A stretch of 64,000 nt of DNA, taken from assembly GCF_001975665.1 (NCBI RefSeq), contig NZ_CP019419.1, positions 1,302,001 through 1,366,000 of the forward strand. The letters run 5' to 3'. The number at the start of each line of letters is the position of its first letter. Position 1 is the first letter of the stretch. Below, one piece after another: positions 8,719 to 16,413 of this stretch. Made by a program: the position numbers and the translations under genes. Below the pieces are notes generated by a model. That model was given only the letters and a program-made list of their open reading frames with translations, searched no databases and was not told the origin of the DNA. The DNA comes from Polaribacter reichenbachii. GTDB taxonomy: Bacteria > Bacteroidota > Bacteroidia > Flavobacteriales > Flavobacteriaceae.

Positions 8719-9693
8719 ATGAAAGAAAGCATTTTTAATATAAATAACGAGCAAGATTTTACAAAAACAGCTTTAGCAGTTTTTAAACATCAGTTTAAGA
8801 ACAATAAAGTGTATCGTTCTTTTTGTGATTTGCTTTATAAACATCCTTCAGATATTACTAAAATAGAAGACATTCCTTTTTTACCAATTCAGTTTTTTAA
8901 ATCTAGAGAGATACTTTCATCCAAAGAAAAAATTGAAGAAATTTTTACAAGTTCTGGAACTACAGGTACAATTACGAGCAAACATTTTGTTACAGATATT
9001 AACCTTTATAAAGAAAGTTATTTAAAAGGATTTGCACATTTTTATGGCAATATAAAAGATTACGTGGTTTTGGCTTTATTGCCTAATTATTTAGAAAGAA
9101 AAGGGTCTTCTCTGGTTTTTATGGTTGATGATTTAATTCGTAAAACCAATAATATAGAAAGCGGATTTTACCTAAACAATTTAGATGAATTAGCCACAAA
9201 ACTCATCCATTTAGATAAAAAAGGCCAAAAAGTTTTGCTTATTGGTGTTTCTTTTGCTTTATTAGATTTGATTGAGAAACATCAATTTAAACTTAAAAAT
9301 ACCATAATTATGGAAACTGGTGGTATGAAAGGTAGAAGAAAAGAATTGATAAGAAGTGAGTTGCATCAAATACTTTCTGATGGTTTTGGGGTTCGTGAAA
9401 TTCATTCAGAATATGGAATGACAGAATTATTAAGTCAAGGGTATTCTAAAGGAAATGGAATTTTTGAAACGCCACCTTGGATGAAAATTTTAACCAGAGA
9501 CACAGAAGATGCTTTAACCATTCAAGAAACTGGAAAAACTGGCGGAATTAATGTAATTGATTTAGCTAACTATAATTCTTGTTCATTTATTGCCACTCAA
9601 GATTTAGGAAAAGTATATAAAAACGAAACTTTCGAAATTATAGGACGCTTTGATAATTCTGATATTAGAGGTTGTAATTTGATGGTTTTATAA
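8719..9693 (+). CDS. LuxE-like acyl-protein synthetase (ANL/AMP-ligase type)
   Basis: 324 residues, ATG start. The phosphate-binding motif of adenylate-forming enzymes is visible ('FTSSGTTGTITSKH', near residues 76-89), as is 'ETGGMKGRRKELIR' near 196-209 and 'REIHSEYGMTELLSQGY', which corresponds to the A5-type segment. Length and motifs match the LuxE / acyl-protein synthetase family, which activates fatty acids or related carboxylates as acyl-AMP. In many Bacteroidetes a LuxC-type acyl-CoA reductase is nearby, but none is in this window. The substrate is unknown. Confidence 0.75.
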   Translation: MKESIFNINNEQDFTKTALAVFKHQFKNNKVYRSFCDLLYKHPSDITKIEDIPFLPIQFFKSREILSSKEKIEEIFTSSGTTGTITSKHFVTDINLYKESYLKGFAHFYGNIKDYVVLALLPNYLERKGSSLVFMVDDLIRKTNNIESGFYLNNLDELATKLIHLDKKGQKVLLIGVSFALLDLIEKHQFKLKNTIIMETGGMKGRRKELIRSELHQILSDGFGVREIHSEYGMTELLSQGYSKGNGIFETPPWMKILTRDTEDALTIQETGKTGGINVIDLANYNSCSFIATQDLGKVYKNETFEIIGRFDNSDIRGCNLMVL

Positions 9694-9717
9694 ATTAAAA
9701 AAAGAAAAAAAATAATT

Positions 9718-10170
9718 ATGAAATTTAAGTTATTACAAGAGTTTAAAGATTTTGCTGTAAAAGGTAATATGATAGATATTGCTATTGGTGTTATCATTGG
9801 TACAGCATTTAATAAAGTAGTTAATGTTTTAGTAAAAGAGGTTTTGATGCCACCCTTAACGTTAATGACAGATGGCGCAAATTGGGAGAATAAAAAGTTT
9901 GTTTTAAGAGAAGCTGTTTTGGCTGATGGTAAACCGAAAATTGAAGAAATTGCCATTGGTTATGGTAAATTAATTGAAGCTGGTGTAGATTTTTTAGTAA
10001 TTGCACTTACCGTTTTTTTAGTGGTTAAGGTGATGAACAAAATGAAACAGAAAGCAGACGATCCTAAGAATAAAACAGTGGCTACACCTAAAAATATTGA
10101 GTTGATGAATAAAACCAATGAGCTTTTAGAAAAACAGAATACCTTTTTAATGAAGCTTTTAGATAAATAA
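9718..10170 (+). CDS. mscL: Large-conductance mechanosensitive channel MscL
   Basis: 150 residues with the conserved start 'LLQEFKDFAVKGNMIDIAIG' (N-terminal amphipathic helix and the first part of TM1). TM1 continues with 'VIIGTAFNKVVNVLVKEVLM', followed by the periplasmic loop, TM2 ('GVDFLVIALTVFLVVKVMN') and a charged C-terminal helical bundle. MscL opens under membrane tension to release solutes during hypo-osmotic shock, which fits a marine organism. It follows the LuxE-like gene after 24 nt. Confidence 0.95.
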   Translation: MKFKLLQEFKDFAVKGNMIDIAIGVIIGTAFNKVVNVLVKEVLMPPLTLMTDGANWENKKFVLREAVLADGKPKIEEIAIGYGKLIEAGVDFLVIALTVFLVVKVMNKMKQKADDPKNKTVATPKNIELMNKTNELLEKQNTFLMKLLDK

Positions 10171-10223
10171 AATCGTTTGTAATTATTATAATTTTTCATC
10201 GACAAAAAGCAAAACAAAACTCG

Positions 10224-10664
10224 ATGAAACCTATAATTACCATTCTATTTTTAACGATTTCAATTTCAATTTTTAGTCAAGAATATAACCTAAAAAAAGG
10301 TTATGTTGCAGAAGGTTATGATGTGGTTGCATACTTTAGTAATAAGGCTGTAGAAGGCGATAAAAAGTTTACAACTGAGTTCGATGGTGTAAAATTTAAG
10401 TTTTCATCTAAAGAAAATTTAGAAATTTTTAAAAAAAATCAAAAAAAATATCTGCCTGCTTATGGAGGTTATTGTGCTTACGCTGTTGGAGTTAAGGCTA
10501 AGAAAGTAAGCATAGATCCAGAAACTTTTGAAATTAGAGATAAAAAATTGTACTTGTTCTACAATTCTTGGGGAACAAATACGTTAGAGTTATGGAAAAA
10601 GGAAGGAGCTGAAGATTTAAAGAAGAAAGCAGACGCCAATTGGCAAAAAATAAAAAGTAAATAA
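10224..10664 (+). CDS. Secreted YHS-domain protein
   Basis: 146 residues, ATG start with a signal peptide (MKPIITILFLTISISIFSQ). The YHS core is 'YVAEGYDVVAYFSNKAVEGD' and 'YGGYCAYAVGVKAKKVSIDP', with a single Cys in the position where YHS domains usually bind metal. The C-terminal segment 'DKKLYLFYNSWGTNTLELW' is typical of periplasmic YHS proteins. These are thought to handle metals, but the exact role is unknown. Followed by a strong terminator. Confidence 0.85.
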   Translation: MKPIITILFLTISISIFSQEYNLKKGYVAEGYDVVAYFSNKAVEGDKKFTTEFDGVKFKFSSKENLEIFKKNQKKYLPAYGGYCAYAVGVKAKKVSIDPETFEIRDKKLYLFYNSWGTNTLELWKKEGAEDLKKKADANWQKIKSK

Positions 10665-10711
10665 TAACCAGCGCAAACTTAGGGGAGAATTTATGCCTGT
10701 GTTATTTGGAA

Positions 10712-10740
10712 AGAGGGTTGATTTAATCAACCCTCTGTTT
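10712..10740. terminator. Intrinsic terminator
   Basis: Stem AGAGGGTTGAT / ATCAACCCTCT with a 3-nt loop, just after the YHS gene and before the end of the convergent MbnP-like gene. The short T run (TTT) makes it a moderate terminator in either direction. Confidence 0.7.
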
Positions 10741-10763
10741 ATTTACAAAAGTTTTGTTTTAAA

Positions 10764-11513
10764 TTATTGACTTACGTCACCCAGAGAAAAAACGGTTTTT
10801 CCATTGGCATTCATTAATTTTTGAGCATCAAAATTGGGCATTAAAACTGTGTTTAGCTCGTTTAAATTCCAGGTATTTGGATTTTTAAACCATTCAGAAA
10901 TATCCATTTTAATTTCTATGGTAGCATTATTTGTAATTTCTATGTTGCCCAAATCTATTTCGAAAGCAGTGTCTTCGAACACTAAATTATCAGAATCAGA
11001 CATATCTACAGCTCTAATTACGTGATAATTAAAACTAGCATCAGCATTATTTAGGTCTTTGTATTTACCATCAAATTGCATAAAATGATAACCACCACCC
11101 ATCATTCCTGGTACATTAAAACTAACAGAATTTAAATCTTGATAAACGCCATCTATATTATCTTCATCAGTAAAACCAAAAGTAAATTTTAGTGATTTTG
11201 TACCTATTGTAACCTCATTAAATTCAATTTCAAAACCAGAATCTTCACCAATATTTATAAGTTGATAATCTTTAGAATCAGCATCTAAAATGATATTAGA
11301 AACCAAATATCTTAATCTTTCTATACTTACAGATTCTCCATTTTCGGTAGTAAATTTAAACTCATTAAAATCTTCGGATGTTACAGATGTTCCTGCCCAA
11401 TGGTGTGTGAATTTTAGAGTAACATCAACCTTATTTATTTCTTGATCATTGTCTTCACTACAAGAAGTAAATAAAATTATTGATAAAAAAACTAAGTTTA
11501 TATATTTTTTCAT
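10764..11513 (-). CDS. MbnP-like lipoprotein (copy without an MbnH neighbour)
   Basis: 249 residues with signal MKKYINLVFLSIILFTSC (Cys18). The MbnP pattern is visible: 'VTLKFTHHWAGTSV' (His37, His38, Trp39), 'SIERLRYLVSNIILDA' and 'KSLKFTFGFTDEDN'. In the segment where the second copy of this window has 'MMWSWQAGYKFFVFEG', this copy has 'MMGGGYHFMQFDGKY', so the Trp pair is absent. MbnP proteins bind copper and, as I recall, are matured by a diheme MbnH enzyme that oxidises a tryptophan. Here no diheme gene is adjacent. The ATG overlaps the upstream stop by 4 nt (ATGA). Confidence 0.75.
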   Translation of the reverse strand: MKKYINLVFLSIILFTSCSEDNDQEINKVDVTLKFTHHWAGTSVTSEDFNEFKFTTENGESVSIERLRYLVSNIILDADSKDYQLINIGEDSGFEIEFNEVTIGTKSLKFTFGFTDEDNIDGVYQDLNSVSFNVPGMMGGGYHFMQFDGKYKDLNNADASFNYHVIRAVDMSDSDNLVFEDTAFEIDLGNIEITNNATIEIKMDISEWFKNPNTWNLNELNTVLMPNFDAQKLMNANGKTVFSLGDVSQ

Positions 11514-12832
11514 TTTTCTGTTTTTATAATTAACGCATCAGAAAAGCCTTTGTTTTCAGGAATATCGTTGTCTGAACTAGAACTCTCACCAACTGCAATT
11601 ATAGATTGATTGTTTAACTCAATAGCATCAAAAAGGAAATCATTTTCTGTACCACCAAAAAACTTTTGCCAGATTAAATTACCAGAATTATCTACCTTTA
11701 AAAGCCAAGCATCACTTTGCCCAATATTTGTAAAATCGTTGTCTGAGCTTCTAGAATAGCCTGCAATTAAAAAGTGATTATCTTGTGTTTTAGAAATTGA
11801 ACGAGCTACATCAAAGCTTGTGCCTCCAAATGTTTTTTCCCAGATTAGATTTCCATCTGTATCAATTTTAAGCATCCATAAATCTGCTGCACCATTGTTA
11901 AAACTAACATTTTGGTTTGAGCTTCTGGTATCACCAACAATTATAAAATTACCATCGTTTGTGGCTGTAATTCCTCTTGGTTCTTCAATTTCTGAACCTC
12001 CAAAATTTTTCTCCCAAATTAGAGTTCCTTCAGCAGAAATCTTTAAAATCCAAAAATCGTAAGTTCCCAAATTGTTAGAAACATTAAAATCGTCACTATC
12101 TGATGAAGCTGCAATTATGTAGTTATTATCTGAGGTTTCTACAATACCAAAAGGGGTGTCAGTAAAAGAACCTCCAAAATATTTACTCCATTCTAAATTA
12201 CCAGAATTGTCTGTTTTAATGGCCCAAACATCTCCACCAGCGTGTTTTTGAGCGGTTTTTGCATTGCCTTCTCCATTTGATGCAGTAACATCTAAAACAC
12301 CTGTAATTAAAAATCCATTATCTGATGTTTGTAATAAAGTTGTACCAGTATCAGCACCAATAAAACCAAAATTTTTTCCCCAAGAAATTGTTCCATCTGC
12401 AGTAATTTTTAAGAGCCAAAAATCTTGAGCACCTGCATTATTAGAAACATCAAAATCTGAGCTTTTGCTGTAACCAAAAAGTGCAAAACCACCATCGTTT
12501 GTAGTAATAATATCTGCACCTCTATCGTCATCAGAACCTCCAAAAGTTTGTTGCCAAAGTAAATTATCATCCGAAGAAAATTTCATTATCCAAAAATCGA
12601 AACCCTCGTCTGTTTTTGTTTCAATATCTAAATCGTTGCTTTGTGTGTAACCAAAAACGGCATAACCACCATCTGAAGTGGCTACAACAGAATTAAAAAC
12701 ATCGTTTTTAGTACCGCCAAAAGTTTTTACAAAGTTTGGGACACCTTCGTATAAAGTGGGTAGATTTTCAATTTGTTTTTTAGTACAGCAAACAAATAGC
12801 AACAGTATTGCAGCAAAACAAATTCTTCTCAT
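11510..12832 (-). CDS. Lipoprotein made of about seven 'FGGS..D' beta-propeller-like repeats
   Basis: 440 residues, lipoprotein signal with 'LLLFVCC'. The whole mature protein is a tandem array of roughly 55-60-residue units, each containing 'FGG(T/S)..D', 'DGG(Y/F)(A/I)..GY..S.D.D' and 'DFW(I/L)(M/L)K....G.L.W'. Seven units suggest a seven-bladed propeller. Family members are surface or envelope lipoproteins of unknown binding partner. The gene lies between a choice-of-anchor-B protein (15 nt upstream) and the MbnP-like gene (4-nt overlap), so the three form one operon. Confidence 0.75.
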   Translation of the reverse strand: MRRICFAAILLLFVCCTKKQIENLPTLYEGVPNFVKTFGGTKNDVFNSVVATSDGGYAVFGYTQSNDLDIETKTDEGFDFWIMKFSSDDNLLWQQTFGGSDDDRGADIITTNDGGFALFGYSKSSDFDVSNNAGAQDFWLLKITADGTISWGKNFGFIGADTGTTLLQTSDNGFLITGVLDVTASNGEGNAKTAQKHAGGDVWAIKTDNSGNLEWSKYFGGSFTDTPFGIVETSDNNYIIAASSDSDDFNVSNNLGTYDFWILKISAEGTLIWEKNFGGSEIEEPRGITATNDGNFIIVGDTRSSNQNVSFNNGAADLWMLKIDTDGNLIWEKTFGGTSFDVARSISKTQDNHFLIAGYSRSSDNDFTNIGQSDAWLLKVDNSGNLIWQKFFGGTENDFLFDAIELNNQSIIAVGESSSSDNDIPENKGFSDALIIKTEK

Positions 12833-12847
12833 TTTTTGAAAGTTGTT

Positions 12848-14278
12848 TTAATTAACGACCAATTTTGTGGTTTGATTATCATTAATTTTAATAAAGTAAA
12901 TTCCTTTTTTAATATTGCCAATATTTAGTTGGAATTGAGTGTTATTGATGTTGTTTTCTTCCGCTATTTTTTGCCCAACTAAAGAGTAAACTTTAATGTT
13001 TTTAATAGATTCATTATTTAAAGATTTAATAGTCGTTTGGTTAGATGCTGGATTAGGAAACATAGAAAACCCCAATTCTAAATTCTGATTTTCTAAGCTT
13101 AATGTTCCACTTTTTCTGATGACAAAAAAGCCATTATCAATATCGCTAATAATGATGTTTCCACTAGGGAAATATGGGTATACATTCCAAGCTCCATTAA
13201 AAGCTGTGTTATTGTTATTTGGGTAAGTATCAAAATAACCAACCTCAGTCATATTTTTGTTTTTGATATCAGAAATATCTAACATTCTAAGACCTGCAGT
13301 ATAACTTGCTTGGTAATAAATATTATCTTTTACATAACCATTATGATCGATTGCTGCTGTTCTACCAAAATAATCGAAATGATGTAAAGGATTGTCTAAA
13401 TCTGTAAAATCGAAAACTACCGTTTTTGTGCCGTTTCCTATTCTTAATTCGTCTAGCTCATCACCTAAAATAAAATATTTTAAATCTTCTGTAAACCAAC
13501 CTTGGTGTGCATATCTTACATCAGTATAACTTATTGTAGAAATTATAGTTGGGTTTGCTTTATTGGTAACATCTGCAATAACTACTTCACTTTCGTTACT
13601 ACCAATTAAAATTTCTTTGCTTGTATAATCTGAATCTGGACCATTGTACGTAATTACTTGTGCATCATGAGCATAACCACCTTCGCTTAAACCACCTTCT
13701 ATTATTGGGTTTATAGGGTTTTGTATATTGATGAAAATTGGGCCACCTTTGTAAGTAGAACTTCTACTTGCGCCAACTATATACGCATAACCACTTTCTT
13801 CGTTAATTACAATATTATGTGCTGTACCAAACTCTGTAAAATGTGTATCAGCAAGAAAAACCACTGGAGGATTTGTAATGTTTCTAAGTCTTGTTAAATC
13901 GAAAACCTGCATTCCGTGATTATTGGCTTCACTTACAATAAAAGCGTGATTGTTATATACTTTTACATCTCTCCAAGAACTATTTACAGTGCTAGTTTCT
14001 ATAGTCCCTAAAATTATTGGCGCTAATGGATCTGTAATATTAATAAATGTGATGCCCTTATTTGTACCCATTAAAGCATATTCACTTTGTGTATCTGGGT
14101 CTGTCCATCCCCAACTATCATTTCCTTCTGCTCCAGAACCTGCAATTTCAGAAATTGAAAAATGAGAAAGTAAATCGTAATCCTTACAAGGATAAATACC
14201 TGAAAATCCGTTTGTACAAGGAGTTTGAGAACAGAGTACTTGTGTTAAAAAAAAGAGAATTAGAGAAGCTTTTTTCAT
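12848..14278 (-). CDS. Choice-of-anchor-B family protein with T9SS type A sorting domain
   Basis: 476 residues with a signal peptide (MKKASLILFFLTQVLCSQ). Residues ~35-385 contain LVIVD-type repeats ('WGWTDPDTQSEYALMGTNKG', 'ITFINITDPLAPIILGTIE', 'GMQVFDLTRLRN'), the signature of the choice-of-anchor-B family. The C-terminal ~75 residues are a type IX secretion sorting domain ('FSMFPNPASNQTTI', 'KVYSLVGQKIAE', 'GIYFIKI'), so the protein is exported and probably attached to the cell surface. It is the first gene of the operon with the repeat lipoprotein and MbnP-like protein. Confidence 0.85.
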   Translation of the reverse strand: MKKASLILFFLTQVLCSQTPCTNGFSGIYPCKDYDLLSHFSISEIAGSGAEGNDSWGWTDPDTQSEYALMGTNKGITFINITDPLAPIILGTIETSTVNSSWRDVKVYNNHAFIVSEANNHGMQVFDLTRLRNITNPPVVFLADTHFTEFGTAHNIVINEESGYAYIVGASRSSTYKGGPIFINIQNPINPIIEGGLSEGGYAHDAQVITYNGPDSDYTSKEILIGSNESEVVIADVTNKANPTIISTISYTDVRYAHQGWFTEDLKYFILGDELDELRIGNGTKTVVFDFTDLDNPLHHFDYFGRTAAIDHNGYVKDNIYYQASYTAGLRMLDISDIKNKNMTEVGYFDTYPNNNNTAFNGAWNVYPYFPSGNIIISDIDNGFFVIRKSGTLSLENQNLELGFSMFPNPASNQTTIKSLNNESIKNIKVYSLVGQKIAEENNINNTQFQLNIGNIKKGIYFIKINDNQTTKLVVN

Positions 14279-14372
14279 ATTGAAAATCAGTTTTATTCCA
14301 AAAATACATTATAAATTGAAATATTATCTCTTTTCTCTGTTAAACTAATTCTTTCCTTTTTTAGAATGTAAC

Positions 14373-14380
14373 TATCTTTG
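14373..14380 (+). promoter_or_regulatory. -7 promoter box of thiL (TATCTTTG)
   Basis: A perfect Bacteroidetes -7 consensus TAnnTTTG ends only 4 nt before the thiL ATG at 14385. The expected transcription start falls on or next to the start codon, so the mRNA is probably leaderless. The -33 region has TTTC rather than TTTG. Confidence 0.65.
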
Positions 14381-14384
14381 CAAA

Positions 14385-15434
14385 ATGTTAGAAGACAAAA
14401 ATCAACAAAAAACATCTTTAGCGGAACTAGGTGAGTTTGGCTTAATTAATCATATTACAAAATATTTTAAAGTTGAAAATGCATCAACCTTAAAAGCAAT
14501 TGGAGATGATGCAGCAGTTTTAGATGCTTCAGAAAAGCAAACTTTAGTAACCACAGATTTATTAATTGAAGGTGTACATTTCGATTTAAGTTATATGCCT
14601 TTAAAACATTTAGGTTATAAAGCTGTAATGGTAAATTTATCTGATGTGTATGCAATGAATGGAACTGCAGAACAAATTACAGTTTCTATTGCTGTTTCTA
14701 ATCGTTTTCCTTTAGAAGCTATAGAAGAATTATATGCAGGTATTCAGTTGGCTTGTGATACGTATAAAGTTGATTTAATTGGTGGAGATACAACATCATC
14801 TACAAAAGGAATTTTAATTTCTGTAACTGCCATTGGTAAAGCAGAAAAAGAAGATGTTGTGTATAGAAATGGCGCAAAAGAAACAGACTTAATCGTTGTT
14901 TCTGGAGATTTAGGTGCTGCTTATTTAGGATTACAAGTTTTAGAAAGAGAAAAACAAGTTTTTAAAGTAGACCCAAATAATCAACCAGATTTAGACAATT
15001 ATACGTATTTAATTGAACGTCAATTAAAGCCAGAAGCACGTAAAGATATTGCTGGTTTATTAAAAGAATTAGAAGTAAAACCAACTGCTATGATTGATAT
15101 TTCTGATGGATTATCTTCAGAGCTTTTTCATATTTGTACGCAAAGTAAAGTGGGTTGTAAAATTTATGAAGATAAATTGCCTTTAGACCCTCAAGTTATT
15201 TCTACTTGCGAAGAATTTGAGTTAGATTCTACAATGGTGGCTTTAAGTGGAGGTGAAGATTACGAACTTTTATTTACAGTGCCAATTGCTGATTTTGATA
15301 AGGTAAAAGCAAATCCTAATTTTTCTATTATTGGTCACGTAACTGCAGAAAACCAAGGCTTACAATTAATTACAAGAGCAAATCAAGAAATTGAATTAAA
15401 AGCTCAGGGTTGGAATAGTTTAAAGAGTGAGTAA
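14385..15434 (+). CDS. thiL: Thiamine-monophosphate kinase
   Basis: 349 residues. ThiL hallmarks are 'LAELGEFGLINHITKYF' at the N-terminus, 'IGDDAAVLD' near 43-51 (Mg/ATP-binding aspartates), 'TDLLIEGVHFDLSYMP', 'KAVMVNLSDVYAMNG', 'LIGGDTTSSTKGI', 'MIDISDGLSSELFHIC' and 'LSGGEDYELLFTVP'. The enzyme phosphorylates thiamine monophosphate to the active cofactor TPP. I saw no TPP riboswitch upstream. A perfect -7 box sits right before the ATG. It is a single-gene unit closed by a terminator. Confidence 0.95.
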   Translation: MLEDKNQQKTSLAELGEFGLINHITKYFKVENASTLKAIGDDAAVLDASEKQTLVTTDLLIEGVHFDLSYMPLKHLGYKAVMVNLSDVYAMNGTAEQITVSIAVSNRFPLEAIEELYAGIQLACDTYKVDLIGGDTTSSTKGILISVTAIGKAEKEDVVYRNGAKETDLIVVSGDLGAAYLGLQVLEREKQVFKVDPNNQPDLDNYTYLIERQLKPEARKDIAGLLKELEVKPTAMIDISDGLSSELFHICTQSKVGCKIYEDKLPLDPQVISTCEEFELDSTMVALSGGEDYELLFTVPIADFDKVKANPNFSIIGHVTAENQGLQLITRANQEIELKAQGWNSLKSE

Positions 15435-15458
15435 AAAACAGGTTATAATTTATAAAAC

Positions 15459-15492
15459 AAAAAGTGCAGATTTTTAAATTTGCACTTTTTTT
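15459..15492 (+). terminator. Intrinsic terminator of thiL
   Basis: AAAAAGTGCA paired with TGCACTTTTT, extended by A/T pairs toward a small loop, followed by TTTTTTT. Confidence 0.8.
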
Positions 15493-15584
15493 ATAGAAAG
15501 ATTTGTTTAGTTATAATGCTAAGGAGTGTTTTAATTCATTTAATTATAAGTTAACTAAATTAGTTTTTTTGTGCAAAGTCAATA

Positions 15585-16370
15585 TTAACAGCTCTTTACA
15601 AAACCATTTAAAGCACTAATTAATTCCTCTCTATTTTCTATATGACTCATATGTCCATCAGGAAAAATAACAAAATCTGTATTGGTTTTTTCGGCTTCAT
15701 CAATAGAAACTTTAAAATCTAAAACTGGATCTTTTTCACCAATTATCATCAACTTTTTAAAGGAGTTTTCTTTTAAAATATGGTTTCTGTTTGGGCGGTT
15801 TTTCATCCCTTCATTTGCAGCCATATAACCTTGAACAGTAGTTTTTAAAGCTTGTACTTTAATCTCTTCAATTTCGTTTTTATATTTTGATAAATTCTCT
15901 TGATGAAACAAATTTGAAACAGACATTTTCACCATAGATTCAAAACTATTTTGAACCATTTTATTTGCTCTTGTTCTTAAGTTTTTTCGTTCTTCAGAAT
16001 CTTCGTTAGAAGTAGAATTCATTAAACATAAACCTTTTATTCTCTGCGGATTTTTATCAGCCAAAGCCAAAGCAACATAACCACCTAAAGAATGCCCAAT
16101 TAAAAAATATTCATTAATTTTTAGATGCTCTAAAACAGCATCAATACTTTCTGCAAATAATTCCATAGAATGTATGTAACCAATAGCTTCTGAGTTTCCA
16201 TGGCCTAACAAATCAACTGTAATTATTCTGTTATTTTTAGAAAGTTGAGGTGTAATATTATTCCACATTGTGGAATTCTCTAAAAATCCGTGAATTAGAA
16301 CAATTGGGGTTCCTTTTCCTACATCAGAAAAAGAAATGTTTGCGTTTTTGAATGTGATTGATTTCTGCAT
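15585..16370 (-). CDS. Alpha/beta hydrolase (MenH-like)
   Basis: 261 residues from the ATG at 16370; a TTG eight codons upstream was rejected. The fold signatures are the oxyanion region 'VLIHGFLENSTMW', 'VDLLGHGNS', nucleophile elbow 'LIGHSLGGYVAL' (Ser), the Asp region 'MIIGEKDPVLDF', and His in 'FPDGHMSHIENREEL'. There is no signal peptide, so it is cytoplasmic. The family includes MenH and many esterases, and the substrate cannot be read from sequence. It is divergent from the serine hydrolase gene at 16414, so their promoters share the 43-bp gap. Confidence 0.85.
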   Translation of the reverse strand: MQKSITFKNANISFSDVGKGTPIVLIHGFLENSTMWNNITPQLSKNNRIITVDLLGHGNSEAIGYIHSMELFAESIDAVLEHLKINEYFLIGHSLGGYVALALADKNPQRIKGLCLMNSTSNEDSEERKNLRTRANKMVQNSFESMVKMSVSNLFHQENLSKYKNEIEEIKVQALKTTVQGYMAANEGMKNRPNRNHILKENSFKKLMIIGEKDPVLDFKVSIDEAEKTNTDFVIFPDGHMSHIENREELISALNGFVKSC

Positions 16371-16413
16371 CAAGCAAAAATATGTATATTTCAAGTATTA
16401 AAATAAACATTCT

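Noticed and set aside
9597..10217. Three minus-strand frames opposite the LuxE-like, mscL and YHS genes
   Set aside because: They overlap firmly identified genes and lack any motif.
14062..14283. 73-codon plus-strand frame opposite the choice-of-anchor-B gene start
   Set aside because: Complement of a signal peptide and conserved repeats; implausible as a gene.
14281..14384. TPP riboswitch upstream of thiL
   Set aside because: The 106-nt gap shows no THI-box consensus and the probable transcription start lies at the ATG.
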